Source of the DNA: Hemicordylus capensis
Lineage: Eukaryota; Chordata; Lepidosauria; Squamata; Cordylidae
NCBI RefSeq assembly: GCF_027244095.1
Contig: NC_069657.1
Location: 247,048,674-247,112,673 of the forward strand
Reading direction: 5' to 3'
Length of the DNA: 64,000 bases
This document shows positions 11,249-22,860 of this stretch, in pieces. Under the pieces are notes generated by a model. The model saw nothing but the letters and a program-made list of their open reading frames with translations. It had not been told where the DNA came from and did not search any database. The translations under genes and the position numbers were made by a program. How positions within the stretch are numbered: the first letter of the stretch is position 1; every line of letters begins with the position of its first letter.

Positions 11249-12746
11249 CATAGGCGGAACCAGGTGGGGCAGGCAGGGCATGTGCCCTAGGCGCCACTGA
11301 GGGAGGGCACCATGCCAGTTCCTGCCACCCCACCCCATTGCCCACCTGCCCAGCCCCAGGGCCCCTCAGCCACTTGCCTCTAGCTCCAGCCTAGGATCGG
11401 AGCAGCCTGCAAACTGCAGAGCTCTTCTCTCCCCGCCTCTCAGCTGATCGGCGGGCGGGTGGGTGGGGCTTCCAGAGAGGCCTCCGAGTAGGCCTCCCTG
11501 AAGCCTGAACTCTGCAGGCCCCAGCAAGCCAGGAAGTAGGCTGGCAGAGCTCCCTGCAGCAGACCAGACCATCCAGCACAGCTTTTGCAGGTAGGCTGTG
11601 AATTCCTTTTTGTGGTTACCCCCATATATAGGGATCTGCTTGCCGTAGGGCTTTGATATGGGGGGTGGAGCAAGACTGAGAAGTCTCTGAATATTTAATT
11701 TAAAACAGACCTAAAAATGTGCTGGCTTTAAAAACAAAAACTATCTAAAAAGGCCTATAAGTGGCTTGTTTAATGTCAGAAAATTACAAAAACTTCTGGA
11801 ACAAATATTAGTTTATTCATTCATTCATTCATTCATTCATTTATGCACTTATGTTCAAGTTGTTTTGCAACTCAGAAGGTCTGTGTGAGAACTGTGAAGC
11901 ATGTGTTGTGCTTTTATTTTATTTTATTTTTCTTGTGTGTGAACTGCTCTCCAATAACTTGCAGGGACTTCAGAGTAAATATGGCCAACATGTGAATGCA
12001 GCACCTCCATTCCAGAGGAGATGTGTGTTAAAGGGCTTTCAAAGCCTCTTGTGAAAAACCTCCTGGAATCAAACTTTACTGAATTTGTTAAGAATTCTGA
12101 GAAAACAAACATAGGCTCACCCTGCATGGTTGAAAGTCTCCTTTGCTAATCTGCAGCGAGGGGGCCATTTTAATAATTATCGTTGCTAGTGTGTTCTAGG
12201 CATTAAAAGTAGCACAAATATATAGTACTCAATGTATATCACTATATACTGTGAAGTGTGCATGTGTATATTCAGTGAAATGTATTTCCAGGCAGCATAC
12301 TTATTTTGAAATATCAGACTTAAATCCTTGGGGGCCTGGGATGTGTGGAGGCCCTGGACTTTGAGGGGCTGGGGGCCCATTTTAAAATCTCATCTTGGCC
12401 CATTCCAACCTTGCTATGCCCCTGACGGTCACTACACATGGGTTTCTGCACAACACCTGCACAGAAGAAACTTCCATGTAGAAAATGTGTCTCTTGTAAA
12501 TTGACTGTGAATTTTCCATCCATGACTGGGATATTTGAGAGTTAGAGTCAATAATAAAAGAACAGCACACTGCTTGTGACAGGAAGGGGCAAATTACAAT
12601 GATTTCTTAGTCTGGCAGAGGCTGGTTTTGGCCCTGGCAGAACTTGGCTGTCTTGCTGTTTGGACAAGGGCGCAATCATTCCTGTTTGGACAAGGGCGCA
12701 ATTTCAGTGCTTGCCCTAGGCGCAATTTTCCCTAGTTACACCTCTG
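11249..12746 (-). mobile_element. Internally deleted hAT transposon, 1498 bp
   Basis: It is flanked by an exact 8-bp duplication CACCTGGC (11241-11248 and 12747-12754). Its right end, read as reverse complement, starts CAGAGGTGTAACTAGGG and continues through AAGCACTGAAATTGCGCCC, matching the first 60 bases of the 6.8-kb hAT at 42012. An internal segment GGCATAGCAAGGTTG (12390-12420, reversed) also matches near 45105 of the large element. The transposase part is missing. It is therefore a non-autonomous relative of that transposon, likely mobilised by its enzyme (inference). Confidence 0.85.
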
Positions 12747-12959
12747 CACCTGGCTTTCTTTCTAATGATCCTGAGGGGGCCAGCTGCATCTGGAATGGTA
12801 GTTTTTTTCTGAGGCTGCAACCATGGCAGAAGACTTAGAAAAACGATGAATGCCAGAAGCCCTTGCAGCACCAAGGGAGTGACTGGAAAAAAAAATCACA
12901 GGAGCCTTTTTAACACTCAAGTCTCAAGATGAGGAAGCAGGTTCTGTATGGCTTCTGGA

Positions 12960-13182
12960 TGCAAGAGGGCAGAGGTACTCTTATCCCTGGACTTTGGGGC
13001 CAAAGTCCAGGGCCTCCACATCCCCTAGGGCCCCCCCTTTATTCTGGCGTAGGTGGTGTGGTTTGTGCTCTCCAGAACCTATGTTAAAAAATTTTTAAAA
13101 AATGATGCTTACTGTAACTTGCCGAGGGGGCCCTCAAAGGCCTTTAGGTCCAGGCTCCAAAATTACCTAGGTGCACCTCTGA
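12960..13182. mobile_element. Short hAT-like relic
   Basis: The ends CAGAGGTACTCTTATCC and (reversed) CAGAGGTGCACCTAGGT bracket a segment with facing TCCAGG-rich arms. I could not find a matching 8-bp duplication, so the boundaries are uncertain. Confidence 0.4.
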
Positions 13183-13364
13183 ATGTGGAACGCAGGTTAC
13201 ATACATACTGTATCTGTGTGGGCAGTGCAGGATGCTGGGGAGCACTGTAGCATAGTACACCTTTACAGTAATTGTCTAATATGTATTAAAATTTGTTACA
13301 GCTATTTCCTTTTTTTAAAAGGGAATGCTATGTATCCAGAATGCTGTGCATGTAATCTAACATG

Positions 13365-13795
13365 CTCTGCATGTTATCTAAGAGAGCACCTTCTTTTACA
13401 TGATCCCCACCGCACATTAAGGTCATCTGAGGAGGTCTGTCTCCAGTTACCACCGGTTCGTCTGGTGGCGACGCAGAGGCGGGCCTTCTCTGTAGCTGCT
13501 CCTGGGCTGTGGAATGCACTCCCGGCAGAAATACGTAATTCAAGATCATTGCCGTCCTTCAGGAGAGCCCTTAAAACCTAACTATTTGGTCTGGCCTTCC
13601 AGGGTTTTAAATGATTAACTGTTTTAAATTGTTGCCCTGATTTTCAGGGCTTTTAGCTGTTTTATTGGTTTTATTGTGTTTTAATAGTTTTTAACTGTGA
13701 ATTTGTTTTTAATTGCTTTTATCATGTTGTGAACCGCCCTGAGCCATTTTTGGAAGGTCGGTATATAAATCTAATATAAATAAATAAATAAATAA
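13365..13795 (+). mobile_element. L2-like LINE, 3' end fragment
   Basis: It encodes the end of the second open frame (LREHLLLHDPHRTLRSS, RRAFSVAAPGLWNALP) followed by a 3' UTR. It ends in GAACCGCCCTGAGCC and an AATAAATAAATA tail. This is the C-terminal signature of L2/CR1-superfamily LINEs. Confidence 0.85.
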
Positions 13796-14106
13796 AATAA
13801 TACTAGAATTTGGGGAGGGCAGGGGGGAATTGAAAACATTGCAGTGATGACACATTGAGTTTTGATGTGTTCAGAATATTTTCTAAAGCACAACAAGAAA
13901 GAAACAAAAATAAACAAACTGAGCACAGGTGTTGATACATTTACCTCACAGTCTTTACAAATGACTTGGGATGTGTGTGTGTGTGTGGGAGGGGAATCTT
14001 ACACCAGTAATTTCAAATGCCAGATTTTGATCAGGTTCAAAGACATGATTTGGAAGGTCCCTTTTTGGAACTGAACTGCCATCCTTGTCCGTCAAGAACA
14101 GTCATC

Positions 14107-14234
14107 TCACAGGATTTTGTTTGAGCATCCACAGGTGGCTTGGCATTCTTTGGATACCCACGGCTGATCACAAGCGAACAGATTTAGGAGACTTCTGCAG
14201 TCCTTTCTCTTATCCTTCAGATAGCACGCATTGG
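14107..14234 (-). CDS. CRISP A last coding exon, ICR domain
   Basis: The exon starts after an AG acceptor (TTTCTTTAAG). Its first two bases complete a Thr codon, then it reads N-A-C and ends ECQATCGCSNKIL followed by TGA at 14107-14109. This is the C-terminal cysteine-rich or ion-channel-regulator domain of CRISP proteins. It supplies six cysteines with the family spacing, including the C-8-C interval and the final T-C-x-C-S-N-K-I motif found in snake and mammalian CRISPs. In known CRISPs this domain packs against the hinge and can act on ion channels; activity here is unknown. The 128-nt length is two bases plus 42 codons including the stop. The matching exon of gene B (58071-58186) ends four residues earlier. 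Confidence 0.93.
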
Positions 14235-15860
14235 CTTAAAGAAATCAAACCAGAACAAAGTTAGATGCAATGACAAAAAGCTACCTACACTGCTCCTCTC
14301 TGGTTTGCACAGAACACTATTTTAATCTTGCAGCAGTCAGGCTAATTTACCCTTACTGATCCAAAATACTGACAAGTCTCATTCGGTGCATTCTTTCCCT
14401 GAAGGACAGGAACCTTGACAACATTTCATATGCCTTGATAACTCCTCCGCTGTCTTTCCGTAATACACTTCATTGAGATCCATCTTTCAAAAATGTTCAG
14501 AAACTAGAGCTGGTGCAGAATGCTGTGGCCCAATTGTTACTGTTGTTGTTGCTGCTGTTCTTGGCTGACATCCTGACTACTGAAGCACTTTCAAAATGAA
14601 CAAGGTTGTACCCGTACAAGAAGACGACATCGTTTTGCAAAAAAGGGGGATTTGCGGAATTGTGCTCTTGAACAAAAGTCCCCTTTAAAAGAGATCAGGC
14701 CGTGCCACAGTTATGCAACTGTTGTGCATGTGCAAGCATGCATGCAGTAGTGTCACAATAATTGTGATCGCAATCTCCAGATTTAGCACAAGCAGCTCGC
14801 ACAACAGCTTTGTGCTAGCATAATGTCGTCCTTCAAGCGCTTCATTAGTCAGGATGTTGTTAAAAATGGCCAACATGAAGGGCAGCCCTCCATTAATGGT
14901 AGGGATCCACCAGAGCTGCTGTACAAGTGAAACGGCACCTCCAACAGTGGTAGTGATGAGGCTGCTGCAGATTGACTTTAAATCACATCTGAGCAGCTGT
15001 GCAGCATTCTTCCCATTGTTTTCTGTGGAAGGAGGACTGTGCTGCTGCCCAGAATTGGTTAATAGTTATTGCACAGCAGCCCCATTGCTACACTGACAGA
15101 TCTGGCTTTTCAGTTGTGCATTAGCCCCAGTGGGCCCTTACTGTTGATGGAGGCTTGTCACTCTGGCCAACATTATTATCACAAATACTGACATACCATA
15201 CCAGTTCTCAAAACAGTTCAAATAGCAAAAGGTATGAGGAAATTGTTCTCTGTCGCAAAAGGTCTTGCAATCTAATCAACAACCACACACACAACACCAC
15301 CAATAGTCAATTGAACAGATGGATGCTGAATAGGGAAAGTTGTTCTACCTCTGCTAAATATCAAAGTTCCCACTTTAAAAGGTACCTCTTAACCATAGTA
15401 GATACTGTAAGATCCAAATGAGTCCAGGCTTGGGTTCAGTTCCTCGGTTTCTGTTGGGGTTTTTTGGTTCAATTTTGTCATTATTCCTAAATGGCTTAGG
15501 CTCAGCCTACTTTAGGAAATGTGTCTCCCATAATAATCGCCCCATCAACTGCTAAGATCCTCTTAAGAGATCTTGCTTAAGGTTCTGCAAGATGTTCATT
15601 CAGCAGATATTTAAAACACCACCTTCTTTATGGTGGCACCTAAATTATGGAATTCATTCTCCATGGAATTTCATATGTCTGCACATTATGATATAGCTTT
15701 AGATAGCTACTAGCCTATAGGAAATTGTCTAGATGACTCCTCCTACCAAGGAGAATTATCTTTGGAAGAGGTTCTGGAGTGTCTTAATACATCTTTCACA
15801 TATAATTAAGAAAGAGATTAATATTAGTCGAATTGTTGCTTTATATAATAAGTAACTTAC

Positions 15861-15949
15861 TGCAGAGTTTATCCTCACAATCATTAGGACAGTCGCCACA
15901 TGGTGGACCTTCTTTGTAAGGTTTTTCTATTATTTCTAAAATGTTGCCT
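15861..15949 (-). CDS. CRISP A hinge exon
   Basis: An 89-nt exon lies between acceptor TGATTTCAG and donor GTAAGT. With flanking split codons it reads A-G-N-I-L then KPYKEGPPCGDCPNDCEDK and L-C. This is the CRISP hinge with four cysteines (C-x2-C-x3-C-x4-C), which links the CAP domain to the ICR domain. The start completes the CAP2 motif Y-C-P-A-G-N begun in the previous exon. The gene B equivalent at 59976-60064 has the same length and phases. Confidence 0.95.
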
Positions 15950-16971
15950 CTGAAATCACAGAACAATGCAACGTATTTATTTTAGCCTCATAGTACAGTT
16001 CTTAGAAAGTAGGAATGATTTAATATAGGATAACTTGGATAGCTTACATAGCTTGGCAGAGTTGCCAGAACCTAAGGGGTATACTCATGGGTCAAATGGG
16101 CCATAAGCCAGAATTCGGCTTTTTAAAAGCCAAATCTGGCCACCTAGTAGCTTGGTAGTTTTAATGGAGCTCAAATCACTTCTTAGTTGTAGATTTAAGA
16201 AGGTAGCACAACCACTTGCATGAAATAATTTTCATGTCTATAATGTAGCACCATTTTACTGACTTAACTGGTAGAATTCTGGTACATACCACCAGACTGC
16301 AATGGTACATATAGAAAACTAGCACATAAAAAAGGCAAGGTTAAGTACCGCCACTTCATATGTGCACTGGAGAACCAAGATGAAAGTGGAGTTCTTCCCC
16401 CAGCCACAACAGATATTCATTCAATTGCCAGAACAGCAAGTTGTCTGTCCACCCCTCCACCATAATCTGTAGAATAAGGATTATTATTTTTTGCAGGCTC
16501 TAAGAAGAGTCATATAAATGTTTTTTTCAAAGCACTCCCAGAAAGGATTAAAATTTATAAAATCCAAAGTTGGATTCTACATATGTCATTAAAAGGAGAT
16601 GTGAAAGGATAGTCTCTTTTAATATCAGTGAACGTCAGTGGTATTTAATATGTATGAAGGAGTCTGGATATTTTCTAGACACAGCAGTAGCAAAGGAGAA
16701 CGTCTACAAACTACTACATACATGGTATTACACACCAAAAATATTTGGAAAAAAATATAGAACGAGATAAGTGTTAGATGGAGATGTGGGGGGTATTTTA
16801 AGTAGACCTGCTGGACCTGTTAAAATAACACGACTTTGGAAGATACGATCAAGGGTTTCAAAGATTCAGAGGTGTAACTATGAATGAGGGAGGGAGGGGA
16901 TAGATGTGCCTGGGCCCTGGAGGAAGGGGTTGCCACCGGCTGGGCAACAGTTTGCTCTTTACAAATATGGC

Positions 16972-17240
16972 AATGAATATTTATATACTGCTTTTCCACA
17001 AAAGTTCCCAAAGCAGTTTACCTAGATGTAAATAAATAAGTAAATAAATAAATAAAATGGCTCCCAGTCCCCAAAGGGTTCACGATTTAAAAAAAAAAGA
17101 AACGTAAGACAAATACCAGCAACAGCCACTGGAGGGATGCTGTGCTGGGGGTGGATGGGGCCAGTTGCTCTTCCCCTGCTCAGTAAAGAGAATCACCACT
17201 TTTAAAAGGTGCCTCTTCACTCAGTTAGCAGGGGTCTTCG
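16972..17240. repeat. Unclassified interspersed repeat in CRISP A intron
   Basis: It shares CCAAAGGGTTCACGATTTAA, then CCAGCAACAGCCACTGGAGG and AAAAGGTGCCTCTTCACTCA with copies at 22888-23125 and 58345-58605. It starts after a short hAT-like end CAGAGGTGTAACTATG at about 16867. No open frame is seen. Confidence 0.65.
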
Positions 17241-17384
17241 CTCTTTGCTCTCCCCTTCACAGGGGCAGAGGCCCATCTACACTTTTTGGCAACTCCAACC
17301 TTCTTACACACCTGCAAAGATGTGACTGGATCCACTTGTGTTATTGGGAAAGTAAACTATAATATCTTAGGAAAGGAAAGGAAA

Positions 17385-17640
17385 AGTTCTGCTGTCGAGT
17401 CAGTGCCAACTCCTGGCGAATACAGAGTCATGTGGTTTTCTTGGTAGAATACAGGAGGGGTTTACCATTGCCATCTCCTGCGCAGTATGAGATGATGGCT
17501 TTCAGTATCTTCCTATATTGCTGCTGCCCAATATTGGAGTTTCCCATATTCTGGGAAACACACCAGCGGGGATTTAAACCAACAGCCTTCTGCTCTCTAG
17601 GTGGGTTGCTTCCCTGCTGCACCATTACGTGGCTTCAAGG
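17385..17640 (-). mobile_element. tRNA-derived SINE (same family as 5441)
   Basis: Read on the minus strand, the head has a B-box-like GGTTTAAATCCCCGCTGG. The body includes CTGGGAAACTCC-like, GCAATGGTAAACCCCTCCTG and GGAGTTGGCACTGACTCGAC segments, collinear with the copy at 5441-5700. Confidence 0.8.
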
Positions 17641-18118
17641 GGACATCAAAATAAGATAATTGGCAACAAGTTGTTAGCAGCATGTATAATCACTGCAAGT
17701 GACTTGAAACAGCAGCCCCTATGATCAGCCAGAAAATGGTCAAAGAAATGTGGAATCTGATTCTTCCACATCAAGTTATATGCCCTAATCAAATATGGGA
17801 AGGATGATGACAAGATTCTATTGATAGAGACAGGGGTTAAGACAGGAACAAGAGCTAGGAAAAGCAAGAGCTTCATTGTGGTGACCTGCAATGTGTGTGT
17901 TTGGATTCTTGCCTGAGAGCATCAAAGGCTATAGAATGGCGTAGAATGCTGCTGAACACGCTTACAGGGCTACAAGTGGGTTGAAAGTCCTGCCCCCAGC
18001 CTATCACTCATCCTCTCGACTCCACTGTTCACGATTACTGCAGCATGCATTCATTTGTCTGAAGAGATGAACACTGCAAGTATGATTGTGTCTGTTTTGT
18101 TCCCGAACTGATACTTAC

Positions 18119-18213
18119 GCAGGGCAGTAACGGCAGACATAGAAGAAAGCAAAGCTGCTTTCTGGACAGTGAGCCACTGAACATCCAATCTCCTTTGAAT
18201 TATACCAAATGAG
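18119..18213 (-). CDS. CRISP A exon with CAP1 tail and CAP2 motif
   Basis: A 95-nt exon sits after acceptor TTCACAG and before donor GTAAGT. It reads LIWYNSKEIGCSVAHC and then FFYVCRYCPA, the core of the PR-1/CAP fold. It supplies four cysteines, and FYVCRYCPAGN (with the next exon) is the PROSITE CRISP family signature 2. It starts in phase 0 directly after the Y-G-Y-T-Q end of the preceding exon, exactly where mammalian CRISP genes split this motif. Gene B has an exon of the same length and phase at 60995-61089. Confidence 0.96.
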
Positions 18214-18803
18214 CTGTGAATAAGAAGAGGGAAACACATGAAAGTTAAGCCTTATTGCAGGGTTTAAGTCCTCTTGAAGGACTTGATAGTAGGGATAGGG
18301 CAGAGTTCCACCCTGAGACCAGACCCAAAGGTTGCGTTCTGGCTGGTATAGATGCATTTCCATAACAGACTGAGAATCTGGGGTTTGTTTGGGTTTGCCT
18401 GTTTTGGGTGGTTGTTGTTGATACTGGGTTGCTTTTTTAATTTACTGTAGAAATACCATGAGAGATGTGCATAATGCAGTCCAAGATGACTGACTGAAGC
18501 AGGTTGAATTGAAGCCGATGTGTGGGAGGAGGAGCCAAGATGATGACCAGTTAGCAGCACCTCAATGAGGCTCTGCACATCCACCAGACACAACCCCCCT
18601 ACAGGGCATCCTTTCCCCTAATTCATAAGGTCAACGAAAAGGGGGAAACAAAGCAGGGACAACAGAGAAAGCCCTGATAATGAAAACAGTGCCCAGCTTT
18701 AATCAGGGAGGAAGAGGAAGGAGAAACAACTGAAGCTTGATTCATTCTTGCCACCAGCAAGGCAAAGGGAAGTAACAAGACTTCCTTCATTAAGAACAGA
18801 TTT

Positions 18804-19355
18804 ATGGCCTTGTGCACTGATGAATTGGAGAGCCCTCCCCACCCCAGCAAGGTATGTGCCGCAGGGGAGCCGCCATTAAGCCAAACTATTCCCAAATCAT
18901 CCAAGCAGTCTGGCCGGAGCTATTCCTCGGGACTGAGAAGTGGAGCCTCTACATCTCCCAGGCATACTACACACCTCCCCCACAAACTCCTCATCCACTA
19001 TCTAGGAGATACCTGTCTGTTGTCTGCAGAATCCATGGTCACGAAAACTGGAACATTAAATGCGATTTCTTCTAAAGTTGACAAGCTCAGGCTTGCCTTT
19101 GGACAATTTATTTCTCAGAGTGCACAAGGGGATTGCTCCCCCTCCTGGGAACATCAAGGAGTTAAAAATGCAATGGCTCCTGTTTTCAGTAACTCTCAGT
19201 CAGCCCCTCCATCTGTGTGGGTTCCAAGAATGTCACATCAACTGGAAACAGTCAGCACTGACGACTTCCACAGAGTGCTGCAGTTCTCCGCCAAATTCTC
19301 ATTGAACTTCCCGGAAAGGACTCCCAAATATGGTCAAGCCGAAAAACTATACTGA
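18804..19355 (+). other. 183-codon open frame of unknown origin in CRISP A intron
   Basis: This is a long open frame antisense to the CRISP gene, starting MALCTDELESPPHPSK and ending at a stop at 19353-19355. I recognise no domain; it is Ser/Pro/Thr rich. A C-T-G-A-T-G-A-A-G ... A-A-A-G motif near 20456-20485, often seen near the 3' ends of vertebrate retroelements, and the 1.8 kb of extra DNA between the two CRISP exons compared with a short expected intron suggest a decayed retroelement. It could also be chance. Confidence 0.3.
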
Positions 19356-20679
19356 CCTCACTGTCTGAGATCCTAAAGTGCCAGACTGAAAGCACAGAAC
19401 ACTGAAAGACTTTCATTTTCTCCTGAGCAGAGCTGGCTATAAACGTCTATTTCTAACATTTAAAACAGCAGCTATCTCATCCCAACTCCTATGCTTGAAT
19501 CATCACTTAAGGGTGCACAATTTATGAGCTGTTTGTACTTTTTAAAGCCCCAGTGAACTCATCTCACTCACCCAGTGAACTCACTCATCTCTGGGAAGCG
19601 AATTACTAACAAGAAAGCCATCAATTCTAACTTCAATGAATCCTCCCCGCATCCAACAAACCTTCCAGCCACTCTAACTTTCTACAAGTTAACTCGTTGA
19701 CAGAGTGCCAAGCTAAAAGCAATTCATGCTGACTTTGCTGATTTACAAAGAAAATTGGCTGTTAAAAAGAAAAAAGCAAAGCCATTGATTGATTTACTGA
19801 CAAAACCTGAGGACTCATAACCCAAGACTTCTCAGATTTCTGACTGACAGTGATATGAAGGTCCAGCCCTTACAGGAGGTCACATACCCACCCCCTAGTG
19901 GGCTGAAAAGGAAACTTTCAGTGCATTTTGAAGACTTCGTGGACCCAGACCAAGTTTCCTCCAAAATGAATTTCCTGGTTCCACAAATCCCCCTGTGTGC
20001 CCACACCATCCTGCACCTGGGAAGGGTCTCCCTCCACCATCTTCCCTCCTATTAGAAGTGGACATTGTTACGCCAAGGGAGGACATGCATGTATCAACGG
20101 CTGCATGTTCCAGTGAGACACAGTAAAATCTGGCTGCCCCTGACGATCTTCTTTGCCCCAGCTCCTCATGTCCCCTACCACGTATCATGCCCTGAAGGAG
20201 GAAGGGGTCTCTCCTTGCCATGCCTTTCACCCCAGACGAGCAATGCCCTGCAGGCATCTGGCACAGGGTTGCCATTTGCCAGTGATCCGCATTTCAATGA
20301 TATCATTTTGTTGATCAGCCTGCCTATGCCGAGGGATCTGCAGACCCACCATAATGTCCAGCAACATCCCCCAGATCATAGAGAAGACAGTTCCACCCAG
20401 AGACACGAACTAGAGGAAGCTCCCATCACTTTGTAGGGTTGGTGCACTGATGCACCTGATGAAGACCTGATGTGTCCACAAAAGTGTTGGTTCACAACTG
20501 AGCAGCTCTTTAGATCCATTAAATGTTACTGAGTTTAATGGAGGTAGGTTATCAGAAGGGTCACTTAAATAGCAGCAGAAGAGCAAATATTCTGTCCATT
20601 ATTTCCAAAGTGCTAGCAGTTGTGTTCCTGAAATATTATTATGTTATGTGTCAGATTCTTTTGGTATTTCTGTTCATAC

Positions 20680-20825
20680 CTGAGTATAGCCGTAAATGTC
20701 TTTCTTTGGATCAATTGCCCCAACGCCATACTTGAAATTAGACTTTTTGCGATGCCATGTTTCAATTACTTCAGACCAGGGGGCAAGATAGTTTGCTTGC
20801 AGTCTAGCTTCACCACAAAAGGTTG
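20680..20825 (-). CDS. CRISP A exon with CAP3/CAP4-type segments
   Basis: A 146-nt exon lies between acceptor TTATTGCAG and donor GTATGA. It begins with two bases completing an Ala codon, then T-FCGEARLQANY, WSEVIETWH, F-KYGVGAIDP and ends YGYTQ. Family members have CGEN(I/L)(Y/F)M, a W-Y-D-E stretch and G-H-Y-T-Q at these places. Here CGE is kept, W-Y-D-E has become W-H-R-K, and the histidine of G-H-Y-T-Q is missing, apparently by a one-residue shortening. The reading frame and splice sites are sound, so this looks like sequence divergence rather than decay. Confidence 0.94.
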
Positions 20826-21120
20826 CTGCAATAAGATGAAATATGGCTTTGTCTAAGGGTACCTACTCAAAATCATTTTATGCAGCTTCATTACAGTTAG
20901 CTGCAAAATTGATCCAAAGAATTTACACTAGTATCAGTGGTACAGACAGAGGGGAAGGCTTGAGAAGAAATTCCTTCCTTACATATTTTTTAGGGAGAGG
21001 AAGGACAAGGTATGTGTTAATAGGTTTGGGAGAGATCTCAGGAAAATTTGGGGTGTGTGTGTGGAGGTCCTCAAATGCTTGGGGGTGGAATGCACTCCTG
21101 ACCAGTATGGGCATTATATA

Positions 21121-22080
21121 GTAGATGAAATTTTTGGACTTCTTTAATGCATACAATTAAGAAAAAAATACAGGCTCTTACAAATCAAGCAAACACATTT
21201 CAATTTCCAAACACCATTATCAATGCTGTGTTTCAAGAAGCTGGGAGCACTTGAGATCCAACCAATCCAATGACAGGAGAAAAGGGGGAGGAGAAGATGA
21301 GTGGCTCTTCAAAAATTAATGCTTTTATTGCCTCTTATTTCCTCCTTAACATTAATAGAGGGTTGTAACTGTTCAATATTATTTATTTATTTATTTGTTC
21401 CTTACATTTATATCCCACTCTTCCTCCGAGGAGCTCAGGAGTACATAGTTATTTTTATCCTCAAAACTACCCTGTAAGGTAGGTTAGGCTGAGAGATACA
21501 TGACTGGCCCAGAGTTACCCAGTGAGTTTCTTGGTTGAAAGGGGATTCAAACTCGGGTCTTCCCAGTCCTAGTCCAACACTCTAACCACTATGCTTCACT
21601 ATATTTCTTTCATTAATTAGCCAGAATAAGCACCCTTTTTTGTTCAACCTCTCCTTCATGCTTTTCTTTCATATACTTTGCCCAGAGTTTCAATGGATCT
21701 TCATTATATTGCATATCAGCTAAATGCTCTTTCTACCTTTTAATCAGAGGTCTCCCTGTGTCCCCAATATAACATTCCTCACATTCCATACATACAATAC
21801 ATTCCATACATACACTCTTCCATTGACTTGGCACCAACTCTCTTCCTTCTCACAAACCAAACAATCCATCATCAAACATTTACTATGTGAAAGTATAGAC
21901 TTGACCAAATGTTGTTTTAAAGTAATGGGCGCTGTGCAAATTACATCAACTTTCAAACCATGTCTTCTAAAAATCTTTTGTGTTTTTGTCCATCAATCTC
22001 ACAAAGAACTTTAAGTAATCACATAAGGAACAGTGCATTTGCATTTGGAAAGAAACACATGGGTTTATTTCAGACTTCTT
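21121..22080 (-). mobile_element. Penelope-like retroelement fragment (GIY-YIG end)
   Basis: On the minus strand about 21640-21810 encodes C-M-E-C-E-E-C-YIGDTGRPLIKR, a GIY-YIG endonuclease motif with the cysteine pair typical of Penelope-like elements. Upstream, 21744-21956 reads KVDVICTAPITLKQHLVKSI, similar in character to the linker before that domain. A SINE is inserted at about 21379-21600. The downstream tail to 21121 is mirrored by the plus-strand copy at 23503-23980. Several stops and frameshifts are present. Confidence 0.75.
21379..21600 (-). mobile_element. tRNA-derived CORE-type SINE inside Penelope copy
   Basis: On the minus strand it has GTGGTTAGAGTGTTGGACTA, a B-box-like segment near GAGTTTGAATCC, and a core with CCTACCTTACAGGGTAG. 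It ends near ATTTATATCCCACTCTTCCT in the plus orientation. Related copies lie at 24722, 32812, 45720 and 57845. Confidence 0.85.
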
Positions 22081-22084
22081 TAAC

Positions 22085-22672
22085 TTTATTTAACAGCATT
22101 GCATTGGCAGCCTTTAAATTTGCACAGCAGGGACAGATGTTTCCAATTTCTACTCCTGCTGATGCTGCAGCTGCAGGAAATGACCCTGTGCTACCATCAC
22201 CGGTTTTAAGAGCAGCACATCCTTCCAGCACCACACACCCACCCACCTTTTCTGAGGGCAGGAGGGAGATGCTATCAGGCATGTCTTGCGAAGGCTGCTC
22301 TCACTGCCCACTTCTCCCTGCTGCCGCACACAATCCTCAAGAGCGGGGCCATGGAGGCCACCACCACAGCATCCTTATCTCCACCAGGCAGCCTGCACCA
22401 CCACTCTCTCCCTCTGGATGTGCGAGCAGGTCTAAGGGCTCCTCCAGCAGGATGTCTCCCCTGGACTGGCTTATATTGTGCAGGATGCAGCAGGCCATGA
22501 TTACTTTTGGCACTAGATCCTCCTCGATATCCAGCAAAATGTAGAGGGTATGCCACCATGCCTTCAGCCTCACAAATGCCTACTCTATCACAATTCTCAC
22601 ACTGCTGTGCCTGAAGTTGAAATTCTTCGCTATGTGTGTGTGATAAGGGGTTATCATCCACTCCAGTCAAGG
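22085..22672 (-). mobile_element. PIF/Harbinger transposase relic
   Basis: On the minus strand the segment at about 22420-22640 encodes F-N-F-R-H-S-S-V-R-I-V-I-E, then FVRLKAWWHTLYILLDIEE and KVIMACCILHNI. This matches the C-terminal DDE_Tnp_4 region of Harbinger transposases (E-x-A/F-G-x-L-K ... A-C-x-I-L-H-N). At least one in-frame stop (after V-I-E) and frame changes are present, and the N-terminal half was not found. Termini are uncertain. Confidence 0.7.
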
Positions 22673-22680
22673 GAAGAGTG

Positions 22681-22820
22681 TAGGGATGTGCTGAAAGGTT
22701 TGGAACCAATCCAGTTCAACATCGGACTGACTTGGTTTGATGGCTCAGTATCGAACTGAACCACCACCACCCGGTTTGGCTCGATATTGAGCCAACCCCC
22801 GAACCTGTTTGTGGGGTTCT

Positions 22821-22860
<40 letters not shown>

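Noticed and set aside
17646-17891. Minus-strand frame with a signal-peptide-like start (MKLLLFLALVPVLTP) inside a CRISP A intron
   Set aside because: It has a good hydrophobic start, but no GT donor follows in a usable place, and it lies downstream of the CAP exons, so it cannot be the first exon of gene A. It may be chance.
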